NCBI GenBank assembly: GCA_025024175.1
Contig: QCXZ01000137.1
Location: forward strand, 71,610,680-71,674,679
DNA: 64,000 bases
Source: Rhyzopertha dominica
Taxonomy: Eukaryota > Arthropoda > Insecta > Coleoptera > Bostrichidae
Direction of reading: 5' to 3'
Part shown: piece by piece, positions 33,897 through 47,583 of the stretch
Layout of the letters: every line of letters starts with the position of its first letter
Position numbering within the stretch: the first letter of the stretch is position 1
Translations under genes and position numbers: made by a program
Notes under the pieces: model-generated
What the model was told of the DNA's origin: nothing
Database searches by the model: none
The model's input: only the letters and a program-made list of their open reading frames with translations

Positions 33897-34803
33897 GAGG
33901 GGCATTTACTTGGAGCGATCGGGCAAAATGTAAACTATGCAACCCATGTTACCAGCGGGACATGGGACGTAAGAGGGTAGCCGATAGGTTGAAATTACGC
34001 AAAGATCAGACGGGCTAAACTAATATTCGGAAAATTGCTGACTGTAGCGTGTGTATAAAAAAGTAAGCATGATATTAGTAACTTACTATGATATTATACC
34101 AGGTTATTCAAAATATGGAATAACCCATTTATTTCTGTAAATATGAACTATATAACATTTCATTCTAACTGCATGTCGACTGTGATTTTTGGAGGAACTT
34201 TTATAATAATTTTCATTCCGCCTCCCCATTGCTTCGGCAGACAGTAAATTAATGTGAAAGAGCTTTTAACATTAAACTTGTCACGTGTATTTAGACATAA
34301 AAGCTTAGAAATCCGGTCATATCGGAATAAATCGTATACCGCACGATCATTCCCGACAGGTTTGCATCTTAGCCTCACTGTTCTCTGGATACCACGCGAC
34401 GGATCTGGTGGGGATGGGCATTCGCATTCCGCTCTCTTGACGGACTCGTGCGAAAGGGTTTGCGGTTTTAGATTTTTTGAATGTTTTTACTTATTTATCG
34501 TGCTCATGTTTTTGGTAGTGTACAAAGAAATATGTAGCTACAACGTGGAGTTCGAATTTTTCGTTTATGTGCCTTAGTTTTCGAGATATAACTCGCCAAA
34601 AATACGCATTTTTAAGCAAAATATAACAACAAATATTTAGATTACCGTACCAAATTCAGAAAAAACTCGAACTCTATGTTGTAGCTACATCTTTTGTCAT
34701 TGCCGTGTCGAAATTTCACTTCGAAAAAGTTTCGAATAACTCGGTAAAATGTAAAACGGTAGGTGCTTAAAATGACCCGATTCGCTCTAGGTAAACGCCC
34801 CTC
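33897..34803. mobile_element. TTAA-flanked element with 30-bp-class inverted repeats (907 bp)
   Basis: The left end GAGGGGCATTTAC and the right end GTAAACGCCCCTC are inverted repeats. Matching continues inward through AGAGCGA and CGGG blocks for about 35-40 bp. Each end is flanked by TTAA (33893-33896 and 34804-34807), the target of piggyBac-type elements. No transposase was found, so it is non-autonomous. A second inverted repeat (34532-34690) lies inside near the right end. Confidence 0.72.
34532..34690. repeat. Internal inverted repeat within the TTAA element
   Basis: ATGTAGCTACAACGTGGAG at 34532 is mirrored at 34659-34690 (about 31-32 bp arms, a few mismatches, 96-bp loop). It may be a separate small insertion or a hairpin belonging to the host element. 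Confidence 0.6.
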
Positions 34804-34807
34804 TTAA

Positions 34808-37800
34808 GCTGCTAGTTTAGTTAATCTTAGTAAAACTTAAAATACAAGTTATAAGCCCTAATATTATGCGTCAGCATTAAATAAATGGTCTTTTTATCTC
34901 TAACAATTTTTACTCGCAGTTTACTCAAATTTCTGCATAATTTTAAACCCACCATTTGTTATTGTCCTCGAGCTGCTAAAATCCTTTTATGTATTATATT
35001 CATTGAAATGCAAAATAAGGCTCAATATCTCCAAAAAGGTGTGTTATAAAATTTTACGGAATATACTTGACTACTGAAATCTGCAGGGATTAGCAATTAA
35101 ACGCGTAATTACAAATGTAGATATTCCTTATGATCAATTAATCTAATGGCTGTGTAAGTTATACTTCGATTGATACTTCTGCGGCAATTTTTATGTGACA
35201 TAAAAGTAATTTATGTTTTTAACTTTAATCGGATATGCATAGTTTAAATGCTTAAAGCGCCTATGTCGTTATATGAAACTGAATATGATCACATCGATAA
35301 TACTTAAACTTGGACATTAGCAAATTTTGGATTAAAAATTGTGATCGCATTAGTATGATATTTTAAATAAATCAAATTTGAATACTTATTTTTGCTCTGT
35401 GGCTAAAATAATGACCGGACATAAATTGAAAATAATGCTTTTGAGTCGATTATATCAATGCTAGATAATAACCAGACACTGCAACACATCAGTAACATGA
35501 TAGCAAAATCTTAATGTTTGACGACGATTGTGTACACATTATGGGTACTGTGTAAAATCAGAATTAGATACTTGCATAAAATTATGTAAGACTTAGCCTT
35601 TGGGTTTAGGTATTATTTTATTTAAGCCAACCTTTGTTGTCCGTCAGTGCACTGCTCCCAAAAATTAACCCACCACTTAATATTTTGACCACATTGAGTC
35701 TCATTTAAATAAACTGAAATATATTTAATCGGACATTCAAAAGACTTTTGTATGGTGGCATTTTAACAGCACACGGGGTTTTAATCCGTGCTTATAATGG
35801 TACTGGATACCTAAAACTTATGTTAAATAGACTTTCACAACTCTTAGTTCCGATGGATTTTTCTCGAAGTAATTGATATCTTTTCAAGATTTTTGTTTCT
35901 CTGCATTAATTGTTAAAATATTAGGCGAATTAAGAAATTTGGAACGAAGTAGGTTGGAGTAAATGCAAATGCGTGACCGATTCTGGGTATACCATATAAC
36001 AGAATCACGCAAAGTTGAACACTCCCTATAGCAAAACATATTAGAAGAGCTGAACACAGTAGAAATCGTGTTATAACTTCTGACCAAGTTAAGCTTGGAA
36101 ACGGTTTGACAACGACTTATTGAATGTCATTTGCATAGGTCAAATATGAGTTCTGGACGAAAATTGTAAAATACGTGCCCCCCCCCCCCGCCGCCCTCCC
36201 ACGGTACACCTGTGAATGTAACTATGCTTTGGTCCATACATCTGGATCCCACGACTCAAATTTGTCCGTATTTGGACTCATATGTTAGTAAAACTGCATG
36301 AATTGACAATCACAGCCGCGGCTTTTTCATTTATCATTTTAGTAGCCTTAAGATGCTATTAAAATATATTAAATATAGTCCAACACGATCATAACTTAAA
36401 TAAATTACAATGACAAAGTTAGACTTTCCATCAATGATTACTGATTAACAAAAGAACATGTGGAACAACATATTCTAGTGGTTTGCTTAAAAATAAATTA
36501 TTATCCAAGGACACTCACAATCCATACTCTTAGTAGCGGTGGAGACATAGGTGAACAGATGAACATAGATTTTTAAAGAATACGGATGCGCAACATTTTG
36601 TTTTCTAATCACGTTTTGTATCTGTACTAGAAAAGTAACAGGAAAATCCTATCACATTTCATGTAGGATGCAATTCGTCCCTGATGGACAACAGTATCGG
36701 TTGCAAATATAGGCGCTACACCGTCAACGAATTATTTCTCATTGTAAAGCTTAACCTTGCCGCATTAGATTATATCAAGATTACACGATTTGTACAGATG
36801 CAAACTCATATGTGACATACACACAATAATGAGTAACGAGCACCGCGTTTGGTTATTTGCGTACCGAAGTCGAGCTCTCCAAAAATGGAAAGATCATGGC
36901 AAGAGTCTTGTAAGTACCCGAAGTCAAAAAATCACGTAGTCATTACATAAGTGGTGCATTACGGTTGCATTGCGGGAGCGTAACTAGTACTCTAGACTTC
37001 CTGAATGGTAAAACGTGAGCCTAAGATAAGCGATTCAACGCATCATGGTATGTTTCGGCGTGTAAGTACCCACACAATGTCGTTGAGAAAATTTATCGAT
37101 GGATGGGATGATGCAGCAACAAAGTATTATAGGCACGAATAACTGTCTACAACGTGAAATATTTTCGAACAATATTATGGGTATGTCAACAAAAATGTAG
37201 ATAAAATGTTGTTTTTAGAAACGTATTAAAATAAATCATGTACTTAATACTGGCTTTAATACAAAAGAACATAATCAATCTTATAACTTGCTAATTGCCG
37301 TACTGTTGGGCATACACGAGCCATCAGCCTTTCAGTGTAGTAATTTGAATTGGCGAAGCTTTTGTTTCATTATTTACATGAGCTGTTTTGAGCTTCCCGG
37401 CCATCTTCATAAACTTTTTATTTTAACCAAAGCACTTAAGTGGGTCAATTATATTGAATGCTCTGGTTTAGACAGTAAGTTAAGGGATGTTGTTTCGTTT
37501 AGATTAAACATTCTTCATCTCAAACTAAAAGGTATGTCAAAAACCTACGTTTTCGTAAAAAAAATAATTTCAAAAACGATGATGCTGACTTTAATTCAAG
37601 AAAAATTCAGTTAATAGTAACCACTTATCAAATATGTCTATTAAACAAGTTCATAAAAATTTTGAAAACTATATTAAAAAACCTGTATTTAAATAATATT
37701 CACTTTAATTCAAATAAATATTTTGTAAATTTTCAACATTTTACTTTTCATCGCAGAATTTTAAATAAATCAAAATCTAGTTTTTCAGAAAATGAATTAC

Positions 37801-39795
37801 GATTTCTAAATTAACGTTTAAAGACATTCATTTACTTTGTAGTTTATTATGGATCAATATAAATAGCTTGAACCAGGAAATTAAAATGCCTTTGATTATT
37901 AAAAAATCCATAAGTAACATTTCCTTGCACAAAAAACATTGTTTATAATCGAATACGAATAAATTAAGTTCTTCGAAAACTTGATATCCCCAGAAGGCTT
38001 GTGGTTTTCTATTTATTTTTCTAAAAGTTTAGGCAAGGGAAAACAGTTAGATTGAAGTTTGTACGAAGATGCTTCGCTAAAACTAGAACAAAAACACTTT
38101 TACCAAAGCGATGGTGAATGAGTGAAAAATGGGTATGGGGATTCCACGTAATATTATTCAGTTAGCATTCACCGTGTAAAAGTTTTCTAGAATCAGCGAT
38201 ATTCAAAGGGTTAAAAACTTTTTTTAGAGGCTGGGTAAAATTTTAAAAGACAACATCGTTAAACTTTGGTTTCTGTTTTTGCGGAGCTGCGTTAGCACTG
38301 ACAAGTTTCAGTGAATAACGTTTCATGGATAATTTAGGGTATTTGGAATCGTTAGCAATTATGTTAGTAGAACTGTCACCAAACCATTGAATTTTGTATA
38401 ACATATTGATATCATCAAGTAACTTAGCCTGTTTAAACACTTAATTCTGGTTTTCAAAAGTCATAATGATTGCCTTATGAACCATCTAATTTATTAAAAA
38501 GGAAACAAAATTGTCAGGGTAGAGTTTTGAGGCGACCGATTTTTGCTGCTAAAATTTCTGCTACTTGGAAACACATGTTACAGAAATCTTTAAAGTATAA
38601 TCTTCAGCACGGAGAGTCGTACACTGGATTCAGGGTTCATTCTCGTCTTTCGAGTGCTTTTCTCAAAGCTACAGAATAAAAGTGATTCGTATCGCTTTGC
38701 ACTTTTAACTTTACTTAGCCGTATCTTTTTAACCTTATAATATTTTCTATTTAATTTTACACTAAGAATAAATATAAGATCCTTTCTATTTGTCTTGCTG
38801 ATGCAACAATGAATCATGGAAAATAAATACAGTGAAATTCACCTTACCGCAATATGTCTCCCATGGGTATATTGAAATGTTTCGGATAGATCCTTGTTAT
38901 ATATCAACGCATTTCAAAGTATATCTGTTACAAAAATCAGCTCTTTAGCTCCTACTGTTACCGAGAAAACAATCGAATCCAGCAGATCAGTTTACGTGAT
39001 GACCATCCAAATTTGTTTGTATGTATTTAAGTTGCATACGCTGTCTTTAAAACGCATGATTTTGAGATCCTGCGCTCGGAAGAACTTATTTATTTTCACA
39101 AAACACTATTGTCTTGTCACTAGAAATATTGAAGAATTGTGACATATTATTGATGCATCCTTGTTATATAAGAACTGTATTGAGTTAATATTATTTTTGT
39201 TGTCATCTCTAGTTTGCGCAGAATTTCGCCATCCACGTCTTGGCATGGTAACTACTCATTTGCTTGCCGTGTTTTATTGATGATTGTAGATCAGCTCGCA
39301 ATTGATTTTAGTAATTGTTCTAACTACTCGTCACGCTGTAAAGGTCGATCCTATTGTGCAAATGGTAAAAAGGAGTACAAGTCTGTGTTCTACATTCGTA
39401 AAATTGAAGCGGAGGACGCGTACTGTTTGATGGTTACATCCATTAAGTACAGCAAGAAAGTTGGTGAGTGACAAATACTGATGTATGTACCTACTTATAT
39501 CATATCATGGTGCCTTTATTGTAGAACATAAATACTTCGTAAGAAAATTCCCACTATTTATTTTATTACGCCATGCTACCTTTAACAATTACAGGTACAG
39601 TGATATCCAGAAAACCATGCTAGTGCTAACTGTACTCATGCTTCAGTATTTCGGAACGTTTAATATAAAAAATTAATACACACATTAAAAGTTCTATTTG
39701 CTTAAAAATGTAGGGATTAGTTGGAATCAAAAATATGAATTACTTTAAGCGGATTTGTAAGTAGATACACAAATGAGGCTGTTGTGATTTCACAT
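34808..39795. other. No gene recognised (5 kb)
   Basis: AT-rich sequence with no recognisable coding block. A pure C run lies at 36179-36189, followed by C/G-rich text to about 36200. The frames at 35884-36087, 37288-37614, 38243-38440, 38470-38679 and 39214-39471 have no domain I can name. The last is cysteine-bearing but has no splice or homology support. Confidence 0.45.
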
Positions 39796-40085
39796 GTATC
39801 CATAACGCTGTAAATGATCGATCGCCGGTCCCGATCGTGATTGTGTAATTTGCTCAAATCGCTTTAACGTCCCTCAAACCATAATCAGCTTGGCACCGGG
39901 TTAAAATAAAACACCGTATTTGAATGTACCGCATGCAAATTGTGCCATAAAGGTGAATGAATAATTATTTCGTCACACATAATCTTCATTGCAAGTAATT
40001 TGTAACGCGTCCTGCCAATAACGGTAATTAGGATCACCTTCGAAATGAAGATTGATTTAATGAACGCTAATCTTAATTAGTACTT
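39796..40085. other. GC-richer island, possible regulatory DNA
   Basis: This stretch is visibly less AT-rich than several kb on either side. It carries a palindromic CGATCGCCGG word, ATGCAAAT-like octamers and TAATTA cores, but no frame. Such islands can be enhancers, but nothing here proves it. Confidence 0.2.
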
Positions 40086-42004
40086 ATTTTATTTGTATAC
40101 TGACACGTTTGGCTCTTTTTAAGATTCATACGCATGAGTTGTGTTAGCGAGACAGTTTGTCAATGTAATATTACACCGAACTGAACAGAAAAAGATAGTT
40201 AAATTAAGTTTTCGAATAGAAATAGAAAGCAGCTTTTGCTCTACATTTAGACATACTATGCTAATATATTCTTAGAGTCTAGGGGTGCAAAAGTGTGATA
40301 CGACGAAACTCTATTTGTATATTGTATAGTATTTGAATAAAAATGATGCCTTGAACCCAGAAAAAACACTTTTTGTATTTGATTGATATATTTAAATTTA
40401 ATTGTTGTTAGCACAATCAAAACGTTCATATAACTTTAAAATATAATATTATATATGAACCATCACGTATCTAATAATCTTAAAATTTTGAATATTATTA
40501 AAAATGGTTAAATTCAGGAAACTTGTTTTCTTGGTTACCGGCGGTATAAAAACCAAACGCCTAATCTTACATTTTTATAATTTAATATAAATCAAACAAA
40601 TGATTTATTATATATAACTACCACAAAAACTAAAATATGAGTTTTTATATCTATCACCTGGTATACTGTCCCATACCTCGTGTCTATGCATTGGTAACTA
40701 CATAGTAGTTTAAATGGATGCAAAACTGCTAAATTTGACATTCAACAATAATACGTTTTCAAATTAAAAAAAAAAGAAAATGTCGATAGTTCTTAACTAG
40801 CTTATAACTTTTCTGTTTAAACGCGTTTAAGAATTCTGAAGAGATATTTTATGGTATTTTTTAAGCAGTTTTTGATTCAAATACATTTTTTCTACAACGT
40901 TTCAGAAGCTTGTAATCATCACCAAAGTTATTTAAAAAAATTAAGTTATGTTTTTTTCTGAATTCGGCGATACGTAACAGTATTTTACTATACAACGGAT
41001 TAGGTGTACGAAAACGAAATGAGAGAAAAGAAATTTTGAACTTTAACGACACGGAAGCTAATGTGCACATTACCTAGGTAATATGCGAAAAGCTCTTGAT
41101 TCCGCACATTAGCGGAGCAAATCAGTTGACCTACATATTAGCTACAAATAATGTTTAGGTTTTTGCCTTTCCACGTTATGCGAGTACATATTATAAAAAA
41201 TGTTTTCTGTTTTCCGACTATTTTATTACCTGAAAGCACCTTTTATCGTATTGTATTGTATTTGCATTGCAGGTTATTATTAAAGCTTATACTAATTAAG
41301 AGCAGAAGAATAAACAATTCAGTCAATCGATCAATGTTGTCTAATTCTTTTGTGAAGGTATATGAAAGCCATATTTCTCGACAATCGCATAACAACGTGA
41401 CGAAATTAAAAAGAGAATAAATCATGACCATATAATTGAATAATACGGTTAACCAACAGTGTTGCATAGACGTGTAAAATAATTAACAAAAGATCTCTCA
41501 CATTGTTGCTGATAATCATCAAGCTAATAACAGGTGTCTAACAGAAGCTAACAAAAATTACCCGCGCAATGTACGATTGGTATCGTAGACGAACGCTAAA
41601 TGTTTTCACGTTCTTTTTTTAGTATTTGCGGTTTTAAGAAGCCTTTTGATGAACTAAGTGATTTCGTCTATATAAAGTTATTAATCATACTGCAATTTGA
41701 AACTACATGATGGACTAACAGGTATAATCTCACATTTAATCCCTAGAACTGAGTGTTGCATCATTCAGTATATCTGTTATGTTTTAAAATAAAGTATTTT
41801 ACGGTTCAAAACGAAATACATTACGTTCACACTTAAGATTTTACTGTTCAAATGCATGATGCCTGTTAAAAATTCTACCTTAATTATACGTGCATTATAA
41901 ATCTATATGCTGTATGTACCAATTACATAGAATTAGAATTGTTTCTAAATCTTCCGGATGCAAATAGTGTACACGTTCGACTATACCTATTTGTGTTTTT
42001 TCAT
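40086..42004. other. No gene recognised
   Basis: AT-rich, with short frames only (40861-41070, 41151-41467). Confidence 0.45.
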
Positions 42005-43900
42005 ATATGGTATTCGCTTTTGTTTCAGAAATTCCATTCCATGTTCAGTGCGTACAAGCACTCACTATAGATTATCCCTTACGGGTACAGTTCTGCAGGC
42101 GAATGTTGAGAAGGTGCCTAATAGACCAGAGCTTCTTTAACGAGATATTATGGACTGATGAATGCCAATTCAAACGGGTGCGGACCACATGCGCTCCCTG
42201 AAAGACTAAATGCCACCCGATACCTACTATAAGCATAGCATATCACCTAACCAACATGGATTCTATCCAAAACGTACTACTGTAACTAACTTAGCGCAGT
42301 TTATGCAGTACACCGCAAATATTATAGATAATAAAGTTGATGCAGTGTATACTGACTTCTCGAAGGCCTTCGACAGGGCGGACCATTGTGTTCTACTTAA
42401 TAAACTAGAGCAGCTTTTATTGAGTGATTATCTAGTTCAACTAGTAAAATCATATCTCACTCAACGTATGTTACATATAACGGTTTTAAATCATGCAACT
42501 TTTTAGCGACCTCCGGAGTTCCTCAGGGGTCTAACTTGGGGCCATTGCTGTTTATTTTGTTTATAAATGATCTATCACTTTTGTTAGAATCTAATCATCT
42601 GTTTTTTTGCGGATGACCTGAAATTATTTTCTGAGGTATCCGGTGAGGATAACCGTTTAGTATTGCAAGGGCAGGTTAACCGTGTAGCTAGATGGTGTGC
42701 TGTGAATAGATTGCCGCTTAAACTGACAAGTGTAAGGTTTGCACTTTTACCCTTAGAAGGCAAGCTTTAATATTTAATTATACAATTGAAGCAGTCGAGT
42801 TGGTGCGCTACTACAGCGTTAAAGATCTTGGTGTGAATTATGATTGTAAATTATCTTTTACTGGTCACATAGACTCAACGGTAAAAGCTGCCTATAAAGC
42901 TCTAGGTTTTATTATTCGCTACTCAGCATTGTTTAATAATATTAGTGTACTGAAATCTTTATATTTTACTTTTGTTCGTTCCAAGTTGGATTACTGCAGC
43001 TTGATATTATCAAGTACACATAAACCAAACTGAGAAAATTCAGAGACGATTTCTTAAGTTTTTGTCGTATCGAGTAGACAATTATTATCCGCATAGAGGA
43101 TATAATCATACACTCTTGTTGCAAAGCTCTGATGTTAGTTCTCTGCAAGCTAGAAGGATACGCACTAGTTTAACATTTTTATTTAAAGTATTTCATGGCG
43201 ATGTTGACTGTCCTTCTTTGCTGGCATTATTTAATATAAGAGTACCTAGGCTTGGTTCCCGGGAAGGTGGCACTTTTTATTGTTCAAATGCCAAAACCAA
43301 TGTACTTGTTAACTCGCCTGTTTTTGTTATGTCGAAAAACTTTTAATAGGATATCTGGACATTGTGACATTCATTGTGATAGTCTGAAAAAGCTATTGTC
43401 GTTTGTGGTAACCGAGCGGTTGTATATTATATTATAGTGAACTGCTGTGTATTTACTAAAAATGTTGATTTTCCATTTTATCCTGTAAATGGAAATTTCT
43501 GTTAGGTAATAAATGCATTATTATTATTATAATTTTTAGAAAATGTACTAGGACTCTTATTGGAGGAAGTTCCTTTAAATGTTAGCAGAGAATGTGGCTT
43601 TAATTAAATAGAGCTCAAGCGCACTATGCGCGAATAGTTAAAGAGTTTGTAGAGAATGCATATAATGGCAGATGGATTGAGCGAGGGGGACTTACACCAT
43701 GGCCTTAAACCCTTAAACCCTTAAAACTCTTTCTTGTGGGATTATTACAAAGAGTTTGTGTACCAGGAAAAGTCTTCAAACGAGCAGCATTTGCGAGATG
43801 GGATCCAAGCTGTTACCCTTCAAATTCAGAAATCATCCTGAAACTACAAAACCTCAGCAGAAGTTTCATTAGATGATGCAATGTGGACAACCATTTGAAC
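42005..43900 (+). pseudogene. IS630/Tc1-mariner-type transposase split by a LINE
   Basis: The 5' part (42005-42200) reads HVQCVQALTIDYPLRVQFCR, then NEILWTDECQFKRV. This is the family block normally seen as H.QRVQ.L...DYP.R..FC.W followed by the first catalytic Asp in a TDE motif. The 3' part (43535-43900) reads GLLLEEVPLNVSRE, SSSAHYARIVKEFVENAYN and RWIERGGLTPWP, the normal continuation. Between them lies an unrelated LINE (42214-43530). The two halves join at the expected point in the family order. Several stops and frame changes show that the transposase is also old. It is the same family as the relic at 9481-9700. Confidence 0.72.
42214..43530 (+). pseudogene. LINE (Jockey/CR1 type) inserted in the transposase relic
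   Basis: The text starts in the middle of the reverse transcriptase: ISPNQHGFYPKRTTVTNLA, VYTDFSKAFDRADHCVLLNKL, SGVPQGSNLGPLLFILF, ADDLKLF, then YYSVKDLGVNYDCKLSF, FVRSKLDYCSLI and the C-terminal end. Frame changes occur near 42500, 42610, 42730 and 43030. The end is a (TTA)n run (about 43517-43532), a typical LINE tail. 5' truncation plus a 3' simple tail indicates target-primed insertion. The catalytic ADD box is retained here, unlike the copy at 11125. Confidence 0.8.
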
Positions 43901-46009
43901 ATTTATTGTAAGCGCTTTATTCTGAAGTGATCTGTTACGTCCTTGTTGTTCTAGTTGATCTTTTATGCCATGCTGTGTTTAGGCATTTAACTTAACTGAA
44001 TTTCTGTTAAATACCTACCCAATGTCCATTTTTGTACGTATTTTTAGTAGACTTAAAATAAAACTTTAGTAAATTAACGTGACGTACTTAGTTCGTGTAT
44101 TTGTTTTTCCAAAGCCTACCTTGTGAGCCGAGTTATTGTGTATACCTGCATTACGTAATATTTGGTCCTATTATGCAATTATATTACTATAACATATACA
44201 GAAAGAGTGTAATCTTATTTCAATTGGAATAAAAAATAAAAATAAAAAAGTTTTTAAACTAATGGAGCACATTTAGTACCTACATGCACTTTTTTACAAG
44301 ATAAATACGCCTAAACATAAATTGTGTTTTAGATAATGAAAAAAAGTGGGCAAAGAATTGGGCGTTTTTTTGTTACAAGGGAAATGGACCTAAAAATTGT
44401 TATAGTTGAAAGCTAGCTATACCCTGTGCTACAAATCATGAAACAAATTACGAAGATTATCTTTAGAATTCATGGCAGACTTGATTTAGTGTGTCAGGGC
44501 TGTGATTTTCATAAAATCTACAAAAATATCTGTAACTTTTAAACCGTAAACATTTGGATAATAGCATATGTGGTTATTTCGATTGTAAATGACCCACTCT
44601 ACCACCATGTATTTGTATTTTTTTTAAGAATATCAATGATAAACAAAATGAGTAATTTAAATGGCTTTGAGATCGAGATTCTCGAGGCAAAAACTCGATC
44701 TCGTCTCAAAAAGTGTCAGTCTCGATTTCGAATTTTGATACTAGACTGAGATATTTCTCATCTCAGCGTCAAAACACTAATCCCTAATTTTCTCACACTT
44801 ATGGACAAAATGCCACCCCCATAATTTTGGCGGCTCGAGCAAATGTCCCGGTTATCCGTCTCTAAAGTGAACGTTGTTAATACCATTAAAAACAATTGAA
44901 TTCAGGACACCCTGTACTTTTAAGCATCAGTATTGATTAAGTATGTGAATTGTTGGCGTCAACAAACTCTCGCTCTCATTATGCTTCCTTAACAACTAGA
45001 TATCACTTGCACGATCTTCTTCTCATAATATATAGCTGCAAAACCGCCTCACCGTCAATCATTATAAGACGGCAAACACCGCAAAGGCGTCTATAGAATA
45101 TATTAATACACTACTTCAAAATCGTATTCACATTTGTTAATTATATCGACACAACAGCAAACAACTGCATCGCCGCTACTTAAGAACAGAATTAATTAAT
45201 TTCGCAACAACCATCTTCAACATGCATAGACGGAACTTTTACTCCACAGAACACAAATAATCTGTTTTACCCTCAAATGTGTTCATGCAATCTCTTCTTA
45301 TTCTGCTGTAATTACACAACCTCAGTCGATTAAACTGACGTGTAACTCCGATTGTCTCCGAAATTAAATCAGGTCCTTGCGTTAAATACTGTTCAGTTGT
45401 CCGCGTCGTGTTATGAAATGTTTATAGCATCCCATTTTAGCGAATTTCGGCCGGAGGAAGACCATCCGAAAGGTTACACGAATTAACGGATGTGTTGCAA
45501 AGGGTAATTACAATTAATTCCCGAAGACGCCAGTTCTCAGTTCGCAATTTGACACGTGTTGATGCGGTTCTCTATTTACATGTTTGAGCATCATACGTAA
45601 TTTGCAATTAAGATAATACGCGATCTAAGTGTTATAAATTGCAGCTCGATAACGTTCTTCAACATTACCCAGTACCTAATGACTACTCGTTACTTAAAGT
45701 TATAATAATTGAGATATGTAACATACGGACACTTTCATTGTACGTTTACCTTAAAAGTGAAGTTTCAGATAATTAAATAAAATATGACAAAAATACAGGC
45801 TCAGAAAGATTTGAAATATTATATAATTAGTACAAATAAAAAATGTAGTGGGTTAGTCAAAAGTATGTAATAAAAAATTTCTTTCAGGAAATATGAACTA
45901 TACAAAAATGTCCCTAATAAATTTTTTGGGAATTTCTTTGCCTAATTTTCGTTTTTGTATGTCGTCGCATTTTCATAGCAACCTATTTTTGTTTTGGTAG
46001 CTGATTCCA
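43901..46009. other. No gene recognised
   Basis: AT-rich. A hairpin near 44668-44711 reads GAGATCGAGATTCTCGAG, then mirrored text. GACACCCTGTA at about 44906 looks like one end of a small DNA element. Text at 45400-45560 is less AT-rich but unassigned. Confidence 0.4.
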
Positions 46010-46640
46010 AGTTGGTTGGCCGTAGTTGTGGCGATTTCCTTTTCACTGACGTTTCGCCCGCTGTGTGAGGAACATCTTAACAGCCGAGTTCATCGAGCGA
46101 ACACAAACTAATCGTCGGGCGTTGCTTTTTGCAAAACCGGTATCCATGCGCTGATTATTTTCAAAGTTTCCTCCTTGTGGTTGAAGTTTTCTTGCTGTTT
46201 GTAGATTTCAATAGCTTCACGTTATATCCGAGCATAGTAGTGTTTGGCAGTATAAAGAATTCTTGTCTTAGCAAAGTCAATATTATGTCCTTGTTCGAGA
46301 AGACAGGGATCATGATTACCGAAGGTAGAAGTGAAAATATGCTGTAGATGTATTGTTATGTAGGTTTATAGACTCTTCCCTCTGGAATTGGCTGCTGGAC
46401 ATGTTTCTCCGGTGGGTAATGTGGTTAAATAGCTCGTTTTATCTTCCTTGCTTGTAGCACACGCTTAGGTGGTACAATTTCCTTTGTAGATGTTGCGGTT
46501 CGCAAATTTGTTGTACTCGATCAACTAGAGCTTTGATGACGCCCCTTTTCTGCCTAAGAAGAGGGTCGGAATCTTTATTCAGGTAGCGGTCTGTGTGGAT
46601 AAGGCCTGCGGCAAACTTGCTGTCCTAGCTGCTATACAAT
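46010..46640 (-). pseudogene. Second Penelope-like element, relic
   Basis: The minus strand from 46640 reads IHTDRYLNKDSDPLLRQKRG, VIKALVDRVQQICEPQHL, then EQGHNIDFAKTRILYTAKHYY, REAIEIYKQQENFNHKEE and WIPVLQ. These are the RT-thumb and GIY-YIG-region blocks of Penelope-like elements (H.HTDRYL; KRGVI..L..R...IC; EIYK.P.NFNR.E). After the coding part the text GGGCGAAACGTCAGTG (about 46047) resembles the family's 3' hammerhead-type end but is too altered to fold as one. Several stops; a different lineage from the palindrome at 18318. Confidence 0.68.
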
Positions 46641-47575
46641 ATGTTCTTTAACTTGCAAATTATATTATTTAGGAACAGTTTGCGCAATAAAGTGTAGCCT
46701 GGATCAATAGATTGCTAGATCACACATTGGTAACTCAAAACTAGAAAAGAATACCTAAACGTACTTATTTACTGGAAGCAAGAAACTCATGAATGACCAA
46801 CGAGTAGGGTTTACAACAAATTGTTGACGAATATCCGTGACGGATTTGTAATCATCAGAGGTAGTGCTTGGAACTTGGATGGTCAATATTCATGAAAGAA
46901 GTTATTATTGTAAAATTAACATTTAATGATATCGCAAAGTAATGTATGTAACATAAAACACAAAATAAAGAGGCCTAAAAGTTATATTCTAATAAATTTT
47001 AGAAATAATATACAAATATGCGCACCTAAAACCTGTGTTTTACTTTTATTTTTAGATACATAGTTTACGCTTTAGATACAACCGAATTCATAAAGCGTTT
47101 GCAAAATATAGACATCTTAAATTTCTTTATGCATGATGACATTATAAATTACAAATATAACTAAACTTCTTTGACGATAACGTCTTTTTATGGCATGTGG
47201 CAATTATTACGTTATTATGACCCAGCGGGCTATAACGAAACGTCAAAAATTGAAAATAATAAACACAAAGCCATCGGCTTATTCGCTTATTCAAAGTTTT
47301 ATCTAAATTTTGATGTTTACAATACGGTTTGGTAGTGTTTATGTTGCGGCAGTAGGTAGCCTTTTCAGCAGCTTCTTTAATTTCATTTATCATAATTCTG
47401 TGAACATAGTTTATCGCTTTGAAAATCCACTGCCAAAACATCAAATGAATTATCATTCTGTTTGCTCCCTACTACCTATACGCGTTTCTATGATAACGTG
47501 CCAATGCCTACTCATCATAAATACGAAATGTAGGATTATTCTTTTAACAAACGATAAGAGGTTACATTATAATTT
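46641..47575. other. No gene recognised
   Basis: AT-rich. The frames at 47142-47456 and 47310-47582 have no recognisable domain. Confidence 0.45.
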
Positions 47576-47583
47576 ATTTTAAA

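Noticed and set aside
37288..37614. 108-codon plus-strand frame
   Set aside because: No domain recognised, and no splice sites or neighbours support it.
39214..39471. 85-codon frame with several cysteines
   Set aside because: No signal peptide, splice support or recognisable family; consistent with chance.
43700..43735. Three copies of an eight-base CTTAAACC word, telomere-like
   Set aside because: Too short, and the unit does not match the insect TTAGG telomere repeat.
46040..46100. Hammerhead motif at the 3' end of the second Penelope-like relic
   Set aside because: GAAAC is present, but the CTGANGA box is altered and helix II does not pair convincingly.
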